Of a DNA stretch of 11,395 bases, positions 1 through 6,472 are shown piece by piece (the stretch's first letter is position 1; each line of letters starts with the position of its first letter). The notes beneath the pieces were generated by a model. The model ran no database searches and was not told where the DNA came from. It saw nothing but the letters and a program-made list of their open reading frames with translations. The position numbers and the translations under genes were made by a program. The DNA lies in assembly GCA_024402455.1 (NCBI GenBank), contig JAKSTS010000059.1:1-11395 (forward strand), in the 5' to 3' direction. The stretch is from Treponemataceae bacterium. GTDB lineage: Bacteria > Spirochaetota > Spirochaetia > Treponematales > Treponemataceae.

Positions 1-113
1 CACACAAGAAAAAAACAAAGACTTATTGAATCAGTAGAACTGAAAATCACGAATAAAACGAACTAAGACTTTTTAAATATCTGATTGAAAGTCAAATGAT
101 TATTATTGTGTAA

Positions 114-140
114 GGATCGGAGTAAAACCCGGTCCTTTTT
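114..140 (+). terminator. Intrinsic terminator, plus strand
   Basis: A 7-bp stem (GGATCGG at 114-120 against CCGGTCC at 129-135, with one G-T pair) closes an 8-base loop and is followed directly by five T (136-140). This is the standard form of a Rho-independent terminator reading rightward. It would end transcription of a gene whose 3' end lies at or before the left edge of the window. Confidence 0.6.
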
Positions 141-337
141 CTATGCTCATATTTAGAGCGGTTTTCGAGAATTTCCACAAGAAAAAGTACACGATACTAT
201 TGACAATTAGCATCAGGATATGCTTTTTAGTTTTTACTGATTTTTCCGATTTGTCAATCAACAACTTCGCCGCAGGCAGCGAGGTATATTGATTACTTGT
301 ACAAGTTATGCGAGTTTGTGTAAGCAAAAAGCTCGCC

Positions 338-426
338 GCTATCGGCTTTCGCCGATAGCCTCATGCTGAATTTAGTTCAGCATCTGATTTGTTCCTCAAA
401 AACAGATTCCGAACCAAGGTCGGAAT
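338..426. repeat. Array of inverted repeats, REP-like element and possible terminator
   Basis: Four hairpins lie almost end to end. The first is a perfect 9-bp stem, 338-346 with 351-359, which on the minus strand carries a GAAA tetraloop. The second is a perfect 8-bp stem, 363-370 with 376-383. The third pairs 382-386 and 388-391 with 397-400 and 403-407. The fourth pairs ATTCCGA at 406-412 with TCGGAAT at 420-426. The block sits 35 bases past the stop of the minus-strand solute-binding protein gene, so it could end or protect that transcript; reading on that strand, the first-listed stem is followed by GGCGAGCTTTTT. The modular build resembles dispersed palindromic intergenic elements of many bacteria. 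Its copy number in this genome cannot be seen from here. Confidence 0.6.
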
Positions 427-460
427 GACAAACAGAAAATATTAAAACACGACATTCGGG

Positions 461-1738
461 CTAGTAATTTTGTTTGAGCCAGTCTTCCATGCGGGTGTGC
501 AGGTCTTTTATTGGTTCGCTTTCTTCTGTCTGGCGCGAAGCTTCCTTTAAATATGGAATGATGACCTGCTGCTTAATGTCTTCCCATTTTGCAGGCAGAA
601 TGTTTGGAACAGAAAGGTTTTCTGCTGTCGGCACGTGACCGTAAAGCTGCGGATAGAATTTTGTAAGATATTTTTCGTTTACGCTTTTCAGCGAAGAAAA
701 ACCGTCTGAAATGCCGAAAGTGGCAGTTGTAAGGTGCTGGTTTGCTGAACGTTCAAGCAGTTTGTTTTGTGTGTTTTCGTTCAAAAACCATGAAATAAAA
801 GCTTCTGCGCCTTTTATGTTTTTTGTACCGCGATAAACGCCCATGTAAATTAATTTGTCAGAAACTGCAATTCTTTTATCCTGTTCAATCCATCTGAAAT
901 CAATGTTCTGCAGTCTGTCTGCCGGCAGAGAAAAAAGATAGTCTGTTTTTGCAAAGCCAAAAAGACACTTGCCTGAAGTTACAAGTTTATAAACAGGTGC
1001 ATAAAGATATTTAAATTGAAATTCGTCTTCTGTTTTCGGGCTGCCGTTAATTTCATAGCTCCATTTGTTTAAATATTCAATTGATTTATTGATGTTTGTT
1101 TCGTCAAAACTGAAAAGCGGAGCCTGCTCTGTATAGTTTGCACCAAAAAGTTTAGAAACAATGTACATAAAATCGGCGTCCCAGGCCGGAGAAAAACCCA
1201 TGGATGTAAAAACTTTCTTTTTGTTCTGTTTGTTGAACGATGCGCCGACATCTCTTATCTGGTCAACTGAAAGTACAAAATTGTCTTCAATAAGTGCTTC
1301 ATTTTCACTTGAAAAAATTATAACCGGCAGATTGAAGCTTACCGGCAGCAGATACTGCTTGTCCTGTATATTGCCCAGGTCTAAAAGCTGTGGATAGAAA
1401 TCTTTTGCGCTAAGCTTTTCTTTTTTGAACATAAAATCAAGCGGCATAAAATTTTTGCGCACTTTTTCATTTTTAAGCCATGGACCGATTACAATGTCCG
1501 GTCGCTGTCCTTCGTCTGCCGGAAAATCCTGTGCAAGGTTTTCTTTGTATTTGATGATTGCTTTAAAATCGTTTTGCGATGTATTGAAAAGTTCTGCATA
1601 AGATGCAAAGCTGCTCTGGTCTGTCCAGATTATTATTTTGGTTTCTACTTTTTTTGTTGCATTAAAAATTAAAATGCCCGCCACAACAAAGGGCAGGCAT
1701 AATATTGGAATAAATCTTTTACGAAGTCTGCGTCTCAT
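461..1738 (-). CDS. ABC-type extracellular solute-binding protein (family 1-like)
   Basis: A 425-residue protein with the size and general pattern of family 1 solute-binding proteins, which capture sugars or similar solutes outside the membrane and hand them to an ABC permease. A basic N-terminus (RRRLRKR) leads into a hydrophobic segment at about 9-25, so it is exported or membrane-anchored. The mature part opens with a strand (KIIIWTD, 34-40), and LLPVSFNLPVIIF at 130-142 resembles the hinge strand of such proteins. A near C-terminal GAEAFISWFL segment is also typical. Cys14 lies only five residues into the hydrophobic stretch, so it is a poor lipobox. No permease or ATPase gene is adjacent, so the substrate is unknown. 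The start lies 8 bases after the aminotransferase stop with no clear Shine-Dalgarno, suggesting co-transcription and coupled translation. The family call is firm; the ligand is not. Confidence 0.85.
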   Translation of the reverse strand: MRRRLRKRFIPILCLPFVVAGILIFNATKKVETKIIIWTDQSSFASYAELFNTSQNDFKAIIKYKENLAQDFPADEGQRPDIVIGPWLKNEKVRKNFMPLDFMFKKEKLSAKDFYPQLLDLGNIQDKQYLLPVSFNLPVIIFSSENEALIEDNFVLSVDQIRDVGASFNKQNKKKVFTSMGFSPAWDADFMYIVSKLFGANYTEQAPLFSFDETNINKSIEYLNKWSYEINGSPKTEDEFQFKYLYAPVYKLVTSGKCLFGFAKTDYLFSLPADRLQNIDFRWIEQDKRIAVSDKLIYMGVYRGTKNIKGAEAFISWFLNENTQNKLLERSANQHLTTATFGISDGFSSLKSVNEKYLTKFYPQLYGHVPTAENLSVPNILPAKWEDIKQQVIIPYLKEASRQTEESEPIKDLHTRMEDWLKQNY

Positions 1739-1746
1739 ACTGGCTA

Positions 1747-3039
1747 TTATGCCAATTCGTCCGCTGCTTTGTAAATAGTAGAATAAACATGTTCGATTAT
1801 ATCGTCGTCAATACTTGAAAATGCAACGCGAAGATGTGCATTGTCAATTGCAATTGTGCCGATTCCATAATCATACAAAAGCTTTATACGCAAATCTTCT
1901 GAGTTTATGCCGTTGCATCTAAAGCACATAAAATAGCCTGAATTGAATGGTAATGCTGTAAGAACTGCGTGACCTTTGCGTGCATCAACGAATTTGCGCA
2001 CTTTTTTGTATCTTGATTCAAGAACCTGTCTGTATTGAAGTTTTTCTTCTTCAACTTTTGATTCTTTCATTGCGCGCACCATGATTGACTGTGCAGGTGT
2101 AGAGCAGCATGAAACAGAAGAACGGATTGTTCCCATAAGTTTCTTTGTCAAAGCTTCGTAGTGCTCTTCGTTGAGGCCTTTTCCGCCGAATGTAAGAAAA
2201 CCAGCTCTAAAGCCCCATGCAAAATCTTCTTTTGTCGGTCCGTCAATTTTTATTGCAAAAATTCTTTCGTGTGCATCGCACAGACAGGCAAATAAAGATT
2301 CAGGTGCAATATCATCTTCGTAGTTAAGACCAAAATATGCATCGTCGCACCAGACCATTACGTTTGCGCCTTTTTCTGCTGTGTCGCATAATATTCTGCA
2401 GATTGCAGCCTGTTCGTCTTTTGTCGGTGTGTATCCAGAAGGATTCTGCGGAAAATTCAAAAGAATGCGGACTTTGCCTGTTTCAGCCTGTTCTTTTACT
2501 ACTTTTTCAAATGCTTCAAGATTAAAGCCGTTGTCTGTAAAGAGCGTAAACTGTTTTAATGTTGCATTCCGTCTTGTTTCAACAATCAAAGAGTAATTAT
2601 CCCAGAATGGGTTTGCTGTCAAAAGTGTGTCGCCCTGCTGTAAAAAAAGGTCGCAGAGATAAGAAATGCCAGCTGTAAGACCCGGCACGACAACCGGCAG
2701 AGAAAAGGTTTTGTTTTTAAGAGATGGATTTTTTGAAATAATCTGTTCTTTCCATAATTCTCTGTATTCCAGATTGCCTGCTGTAGGTGCATATGCAACA
2801 GCTTCTGCTGGTGTCAGGTTTGTAAATTCTTTTTGAATTGAATTTAAAATAATAGGTGTTTTGTTTGAAACTGCCATTCCGATTGTTGCGTTTGCAGTTT
2901 TTCCAAGTTTTCTGGCTTCTGCGCCTTGTGAGATGATTCCTCTTGGGAAGAATAAACGCAAACCTAAGTCAGAGAGCATTTCTCCTGGGACTGTGTTGCG
3001 TAACCTGCTGTTCAAATCTTGTGCTAATGGGTTAATCAT
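1747..3039 (-). CDS. PLP-dependent class I/II aminotransferase (fold type I)
   Basis: A full-length 430-residue cytosolic aminotransferase. Residues expected in the aspartate aminotransferase fold are present: Asn199 in NFPQNPSG (195-202), the DDAY motif with Asp232 and Tyr235 that hold the PLP ring, Lys270 as the likely Schiff-base lysine with Arg278 eight residues later in the GFRAG context, and Arg404 in HLRVAF, the usual substrate alpha-carboxylate contact. It transfers an amino group between an amino acid and a 2-oxo acid; the specific substrate (aspartate, aromatic or branched-chain) cannot be read from the motifs. The ATG at 3037-3039 has no Shine-Dalgarno, and a promoter-like -10 lies 6 bases before it, so the message may be leaderless. 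It is the first gene of a two-gene minus-strand unit with the solute-binding protein. Confidence 0.93.
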   Translation of the reverse strand: MINPLAQDLNSRLRNTVPGEMLSDLGLRLFFPRGIISQGAEARKLGKTANATIGMAVSNKTPIILNSIQKEFTNLTPAEAVAYAPTAGNLEYRELWKEQIISKNPSLKNKTFSLPVVVPGLTAGISYLCDLFLQQGDTLLTANPFWDNYSLIVETRRNATLKQFTLFTDNGFNLEAFEKVVKEQAETGKVRILLNFPQNPSGYTPTKDEQAAICRILCDTAEKGANVMVWCDDAYFGLNYEDDIAPESLFACLCDAHERIFAIKIDGPTKEDFAWGFRAGFLTFGGKGLNEEHYEALTKKLMGTIRSSVSCCSTPAQSIMVRAMKESKVEEEKLQYRQVLESRYKKVRKFVDARKGHAVLTALPFNSGYFMCFRCNGINSEDLRIKLLYDYGIGTIAIDNAHLRVAFSSIDDDIIEHVYSTIYKAADELA

Positions 3040-3045
3040 ATGCAG

Positions 3046-3074
3046 ATAATACGCTTTTTTGTATTTTTATGCAA
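3046..3074 (-). promoter_or_regulatory. Candidate sigma-70-type promoter for the aminotransferase gene
   Basis: Read on the minus strand, TTGCAT (3074-3069) and TATTAT (3051-3046) are separated by exactly 17 bases. The -10 matches the consensus at 5 of 6 positions, the -35 only at 3 of 6. The expected transcription start falls at or next to the ATG at 3039, implying a leaderless transcript. The -35 lies inside the left arm of the perfect palindrome at 3061-3092. Confidence 0.45.
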
Positions 3075-3092
3075 TGCTTTGCATAAAAATAC
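3061..3092. promoter_or_regulatory. Perfect 14-bp inverted repeat in divergent promoter region (putative operator)
   Basis: GTATTTTTATGCAA (3061-3074) and TTGCATAAAAATAC (3079-3092) are perfect reverse complements separated by TGCT. The element lies between two divergent transcription units, 22 bases before the aminotransferase start, and covers its candidate -35. It is AT-rich and has no T-tract directly after either arm, so it is a poor terminator. A dimeric DNA-binding repressor or activator is the simplest reading. An RNA hairpin or a dispersed repeat unit is the alternative. No specific regulator can be named. Confidence 0.55.
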
Positions 3093-3210
3093 TGAATTTT
3101 CAATATCCGGCTTTTCCCGGGTGGGCAGTCTGGTTATTTGTTGAATTGGTGCTGCTGTTTTTACTTGAATGTTTTTGCGCTGTCTTGATGTCTTTAAAAC
3201 TTGGTGCCAT

Positions 3211-3222
3211 TTGCATTTGCAT
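3211..3222 (+). repeat. Tandem TTGCAT repeat upstream of moxR
   Basis: Two direct copies of TTGCAT (3211-3216 and 3217-3222) lie about 60 bases before the moxR start. The same hexamer forms the inner part of both arms of the palindrome at 3061-3092 (ATGCAA at 3069-3074 and TTGCAT at 3079-3084). I see no convincing plus-strand promoter in this region. A TTGCAT/CAATAT pair (3079-3084, 3101-3106) has 16-bp spacing but a weak -10. Confidence 0.35.
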
Positions 3223-3282
3223 GGTGTTTTTAGCAGTAGAAAAAGCTTATTTATTTTGTTAATATTAAGGCGGAGGCTTCGA

Positions 3283-4302
3283 TTGGATACTTCAAGTATT
3301 AGCGAAAAGTGCAAATCTTTAGGCGAAGCTTGCCGCGCAGAAGCGGCAAAGCGGATTATTGGACAGACAGAACTTTTGGACGGACTTTTGACTGCAATTA
3401 TTGCAGACGGACATGTTTTATTGGAAGGTGTGCCTGGTCTTGCAAAAACTCTTGCCGTAAAGACTTTTGCAGACATGTCTGGTCTTGCGTTTAAACGGAT
3501 TCAATTTACGCCAGATTTGCTTCCGGCTGATGTAACCGGAACTCTTATTTATGAACAGGCAACAGGTGCTTTTACTGTACGGCAGGGACCTGTATTTACA
3601 AACCTTCTGCTTGCAGATGAAATAAACCGTTCGCCTGCAAAAGTGCAGTCTGCATTGCTTGAAGCCATGGCCGAAAAGCAGGTAACAATCGGCGAAAAAA
3701 CTTATGCACTGCCAAAACCTTTTCTTGTGCTTGCAACACAAAACCCGATTGAACAGGAAGGAACTTACACACTTCCAGAAGCTGAACTTGACCGTTTTTT
3801 AATGAAGCTCAATGTTTCATACCCTTCAAATGAAGAAGAATTTGCTATTATAAAGCAGAGTTCTCAAACTGTAGATCCATCAAAGATAAAGCTTAATCAG
3901 GTGCTTTCTGCTGAAACAATTGCACAGATGCGTCAGGCTTTGCCTTCTGTTGCATGTGACGACAAAATTATTGAATATATTGTTTCACTTGTTTCTGTTA
4001 CACGTCCAGAAAAAAAAGCAAAAAATAAAGCAGACATTCGTTCTGCACATGGCGCACATCGCGAAGATTTTTTGCGCTATATTACGTTTGGTGCTTCTCC
4101 GCGTGCAGGCATTGCCCTGCAGAAATGTGCAAAAGCACAGGCACTGCTTGCCGGTCGTTCTTATGTTCTGCCGGATGATGTAAAAAAAGTTGTGCCGGCT
4201 GTTCTGCGTCATCGTCTTGTTTTGTCTTACGAAGCGGCTGCAGACGGTTTGACTTCAGATGACATCATTGCAAAAATTCTTGCAACACTTCCCGTGCCCT
4301 GA
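3283..4302 (+). CDS. moxR: MoxR-family AAA+ ATPase
   Basis: A 339-residue cytosolic AAA+ ATPase of the MoxR group, chaperone-like enzymes that act on VWA-domain partners. Walker A is GVPGLAKT (49-56, Lys55), the MoxR hallmark FTPDLLPADVTGT is at 76-87, Walker B is LLLADEIN (108-115, Asp112/Glu113), sensor 1 is Asn154 in ATQNP, and the sensor 2 region is GASPRAG (Arg274). I chose a TTG start at 3283-3285 because GGAGG at 3272-3276 lies six bases before it and the length then fits the family. The ATG at 3169 in the same frame would add 38 unrelated residues. A lysine-rich stretch at 243-262 looks like a short insertion before the sensor 2 helix. It heads the Bat cluster, but a 185-base gap with a hairpin separates it from the next gene. 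Confidence 0.95.
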   Translation: MDTSSISEKCKSLGEACRAEAAKRIIGQTELLDGLLTAIIADGHVLLEGVPGLAKTLAVKTFADMSGLAFKRIQFTPDLLPADVTGTLIYEQATGAFTVRQGPVFTNLLLADEINRSPAKVQSALLEAMAEKQVTIGEKTYALPKPFLVLATQNPIEQEGTYTLPEAELDRFLMKLNVSYPSNEEEFAIIKQSSQTVDPSKIKLNQVLSAETIAQMRQALPSVACDDKIIEYIVSLVSVTRPEKKAKNKADIRSAHGAHREDFLRYITFGASPRAGIALQKCAKAQALLAGRSYVLPDDVKKVVPAVLRHRLVLSYEAAADGLTSDDIIAKILATLPVP

Positions 4303-4487
4303 TCTGAACGCGGAATTTTACAAGGAATTCTCTGAAACATTTCGTGCTGGTTTTCAGCAGCTTTTGCAAGCGGCTTAACCCGCACTTTCATAAATTCTGC
4401 ATCGAATGTCTTTATTCATGCAGTGTTTTTTATGCCCAGGTGCTTTGCGCCGAGGCTGCCGATTCCAGCCATTAAAAGGAGGTCTGT
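4303..4487 (+). other. 185-base spacer between moxR and the DUF58 gene
   Basis: This is the only sizeable gap inside an otherwise tightly packed cluster. It holds a terminator-like hairpin (4397-4431), a small stem GGCTG/CAGCC (4454-4458 with 4466-4470) just before the ribosome binding site, and the strong AAGGAGG (4476-4482) of the DUF58 gene. No clear promoter was found after the hairpin. A run of open codons continuing out of frame from the moxR end to a TAA at 4376-4378 has no credible start of its own. Confidence 0.5.
4397..4431 (+). terminator. Terminator-like hairpin after moxR (possible attenuator)
   Basis: CTGCAT (4397-4402) and GAAT (4404-4407) pair with ATTC (4414-4417) and ATGCAG (4418-4423), giving a 10-bp stem with one bulged C and a 6-base loop. 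T-G and six T (4426-4431) follow. The stem is only moderately GC-rich, so termination would probably be partial, lowering expression of the downstream Bat genes relative to moxR. Confidence 0.45.
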
Positions 4488-5399
4488 ATGGAAACACAGC
4501 TGTCGCAGTATCAGTCTTTAGTGCAACGTGCAGACCAGCTGCGCTTACAGGCTTTTTCTATTGCAGAGGGGCTTCAGAGCGGAAGTTTTCATTCCTTGTT
4601 TAAAGGCCATGGAATTGAATTTACAGGAGTGCGCGAATATCTGCGCGGTGATGATGTAAGGACCATTGACTGGAACGTAACGGCAAGAATGTCTAAACCA
4701 TTTGTAAAAATGTTTGAAGAAGACCGTGAACTTGTTGTTTTCCTGGTGCTTGACCGTTCACTTTCGATGAACACCGGGTTTAATTCGCAGAGCAGGCTTG
4801 AATGTGCAAATGAAATTGCGGCTCTTCTTTCTTTTGCAGCTGAACAGATATCAAGTCCTTTAGGTGCAGTTTTTTTTGATGGAGCAATTGGTTTTTCGCT
4901 TACGCCAAAGGCCGGCCGCAATAATGTCATGCTTGTGCTTTCGCAGCTTGATGAATCTTTGAAAAATCGTCTGCAGGATGAAAAACCTGTAAACGGTTCA
5001 ATGCTTTCTGGTGCTCTTGACGGTGCATGCAGACTTTTAAAAAGCCGCAGTCTTGTAATTGTCGTTTCGGATTTTCGTACGACTGGCTATCAAAAATCGC
5101 TTTCAAGGCTCGCTTCGAAACATGATGTGCTTGCAATACGTGTTACAGACCCTGTTGATATGGCACTGCCAAAAATAGGCAGTTTTTCTTTTGAAGATCC
5201 TGAAACAAAAATTATCCGCACGTTTCCGACAGATTCTGCTGCTTTTCAGCGCGAATGGAAAAAAGCAGAAACTGAACGGCGCGAACGCTGGCAGAAATTA
5301 TGCCGCCGCTGCGGAGCAAGAACTTTGTGCATTTCGACTTCAGACGATTCTGCAAAAAGATTAAAAGAATTTTTTGCTTCAAAGGAAAAATCGCTATGA
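4488..5399 (+). CDS. DUF58 protein with VWA-like fold
   Basis: A 303-residue protein with the DUF58 signature at about 40-67: G-x-G-x-E-F-x-x-x-R-x-Y, then GDDVRTIDW and AR. A VWA-like half follows, with a metal-ion-dependent adhesion motif DRSLS (Asp89, Ser91, Ser93) and a later acidic SDF (Asp195). No signal peptide or membrane segment is seen, so it should be cytosolic, unlike BatA and BatB. DUF58 genes are standard neighbours of moxR, and the protein is assumed to work with the ATPase; its biochemical role is not established. Translation starts at the ATG at 4488, five bases after a near-perfect AAGGAGG (4476-4482). The stop overlaps the next start as ATGA (5396-5399), so these two genes are translationally coupled. 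The C-terminal 60 residues are strongly charged, with many Arg, Lys and Glu. Confidence 0.92.
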   Translation: METQLSQYQSLVQRADQLRLQAFSIAEGLQSGSFHSLFKGHGIEFTGVREYLRGDDVRTIDWNVTARMSKPFVKMFEEDRELVVFLVLDRSLSMNTGFNSQSRLECANEIAALLSFAAEQISSPLGAVFFDGAIGFSLTPKAGRNNVMLVLSQLDESLKNRLQDEKPVNGSMLSGALDGACRLLKSRSLVIVVSDFRTTGYQKSLSRLASKHDVLAIRVTDPVDMALPKIGSFSFEDPETKIIRTFPTDSAAFQREWKKAETERRERWQKLCRRCGARTLCISTSDDSAKRLKEFFASKEKSL

Positions 5400-6472
5400 G
5401 TTATTCTGTTTCTTTGATTCCATCTGATGTTACAGTCGGAGAACGTGCACAGTTGGTTTATCGCTTTGAATCGTCTTTTCCGTTTCCTTTGCAGAATTTC
5501 AATCTTTTAGAAAACAGTGAAATCTTAAAAAAACAGAATGATTCTGGAAACTGTACGATATTTTCCCTTCAGTTTGAAGCAAACGGTTCGGACTGCGTGC
5601 TTATAATGGATTTAATTCCGTGGAAAGCAGGTGAACTTTCTTTTCTGCCGTTTGATTTTTCTATCATGCAAAGCAAAGCTGCAGGTCAGATTGATTCAGA
5701 AGATTTAGAAAATGCTTTTATAATTGAAATTCCATCTGTTTCTGTGCGTTCTGTAACGGAAGAAACTGGTGTTTCTGTTTTGCAGCCGCCGGAACCTCCG
5801 CTTGTAATTCCTGGAACAACGTATACAGTTTATTTTTGCATTTGTGCATCTGCAGTGCTTTGTGTGCTTGTTTCTGTTTTTCTTCTGCGTTTCAAACAGA
5901 TTCGCTTATGGTGGCAGAATTTCTGCATAAAAACAAAGCGGCGGCGCAATGCACGTCAATTTGTGCGTCTTCTGCGTGCTTTTCTGCGTGCAAAAAAACA
6001 GTTTGAAGAAGACATTGCCGGTGCAGAGATTATTTCAAAAGAAGTGCGACTTTATCTTGAGCGGCGTTTTGGTCTTGGTTTTGAATCTGCTGTTACAGGC
6101 GAACTTTTAAATATTGCAGAAAATGAATTTGAGCAGTGCTGTCTTGAAAGTCTTGCAGAAATTCAAAAAGTGCTTGTGCGCTGCGATGAACTGCGCTTTT
6201 CTGACGATGAACAGAAAAAAAAGTTTACAGCAGATGAAAGAACATCAATTGCTTTTGCCTTAAAAACTGCCGTCCTTCATTTTGAAAAGCGCCACGAAAC
6301 AAAAGAGCTTTTGCCAGAAGTCGAAGACCAGAATGAACTGTCAGAAGATATTCTGCCAAAAGCAGCAGAAAATGTACCCGAAACACAGGCTGCGGTTTCA
6401 GCCATAATCTCTGTAAAGGAACTTCCGCTTGAAGAAAATCAGTCAGAAAGCATAGAGGAGAACGAAAAATGA
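5396..6472 (+). CDS. Membrane protein, BatD-like N-terminal half and DUF4381-like C-terminal half
   Basis: 358 residues. The N-terminal 140 residues are beta-rich (SLIPSDVTVGERAQLVYRFE near the start) and resemble the Ig-like repeats of BatD-type proteins. One membrane segment lies at about 143-165. A basic stretch (KTKRRRNAR, 179-187) and a helical region to about 300 follow, similar to the cytoplasmic DUF4381 domain found in MoxR-VWA operons. The tail (301-358) is acidic and probably disordered. By the positive-inside rule the C-terminus is cytoplasmic and the N-terminal domain periplasmic, yet no signal peptide is seen. The ATG at 5396 was chosen because it overlaps the DUF58 stop (ATGA) with AAGGA (5382-5386) upstream. 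Starting at 5300 would overlap that gene by 100 bases and add no hydrophobic leader. The coding call is firm; the domain assignment is by resemblance only. Confidence 0.85.
   Translation: MSYSVSLIPSDVTVGERAQLVYRFESSFPFPLQNFNLLENSEILKKQNDSGNCTIFSLQFEANGSDCVLIMDLIPWKAGELSFLPFDFSIMQSKAAGQIDSEDLENAFIIEIPSVSVRSVTEETGVSVLQPPEPPLVIPGTTYTVYFCICASAVLCVLVSVFLLRFKQIRLWWQNFCIKTKRRRNARQFVRLLRAFLRAKKQFEEDIAGAEIISKEVRLYLERRFGLGFESAVTGELLNIAENEFEQCCLESLAEIQKVLVRCDELRFSDDEQKKKFTADERTSIAFALKTAVLHFEKRHETKELLPEVEDQNELSEDILPKAAENVPETQAAVSAIISVKELPLEENQSESIEENEK

Larger units (their letters stand above)
1..460. other. Intergenic region without a convincing gene
   Basis: No reading frame here resembles a known protein. 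On the plus strand, frame 1 is open from the window edge to a TAA at 64-66 and frame 2 to a TAG at 35-37; either could be the tail of a gene lying to the left, which would fit the plus-strand terminator at 114-140. A 74-codon minus-strand frame (103-327) runs through that terminator, has no recognisable motif, and is treated as noise. The right part (338-426) is a dense run of inverted repeats, described separately. The region ends at the stop codon of the solute-binding protein gene. Confidence 0.6.

Noticed and set aside
103..327. 74-codon minus-strand reading frame
   Set aside because: It runs through a plus-strand terminator, has no ribosome binding site or known motif, and lies in repeat-rich intergenic sequence.
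3059..3262. 67-codon hydrophobic plus-strand frame before moxR
   Set aside because: It needs a TTG start with no ribosome binding site and begins inside the palindrome; its hydrophobicity comes from T-rich DNA. A small membrane peptide cannot be fully excluded.
3169..3282. ATG-initiated N-terminal extension of MoxR
   Set aside because: The extra 38 residues do not fit the family, and the TTG at 3283 has a well-spaced GGAGG.
3036..3476. 146-codon minus-strand frame overlapping the moxR start
   Set aside because: It covers the palindrome and the first 190 bases of a well-supported gene on the other strand, and its composition does not suggest a real protein.
4298..4378. Out-of-frame continuation after the moxR stop, suggesting a frameshifted C-terminus
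   Set aside because: MoxR ends naturally with a typical LPVP-type terminus at the expected length, so this 26-codon run is probably chance.
4406..4603. 65-codon frame overlapping the DUF58 start
   Set aside because: No ribosome binding site, and it shadows a gene with a strong one in another frame.
5300..5395. Upstream start for the BatD/DUF4381-like protein
   Set aside because: It would overlap DUF58 by 100 bases and adds a basic, non-hydrophobic stretch; the ATGA-coupled start at 5396 is better supported.
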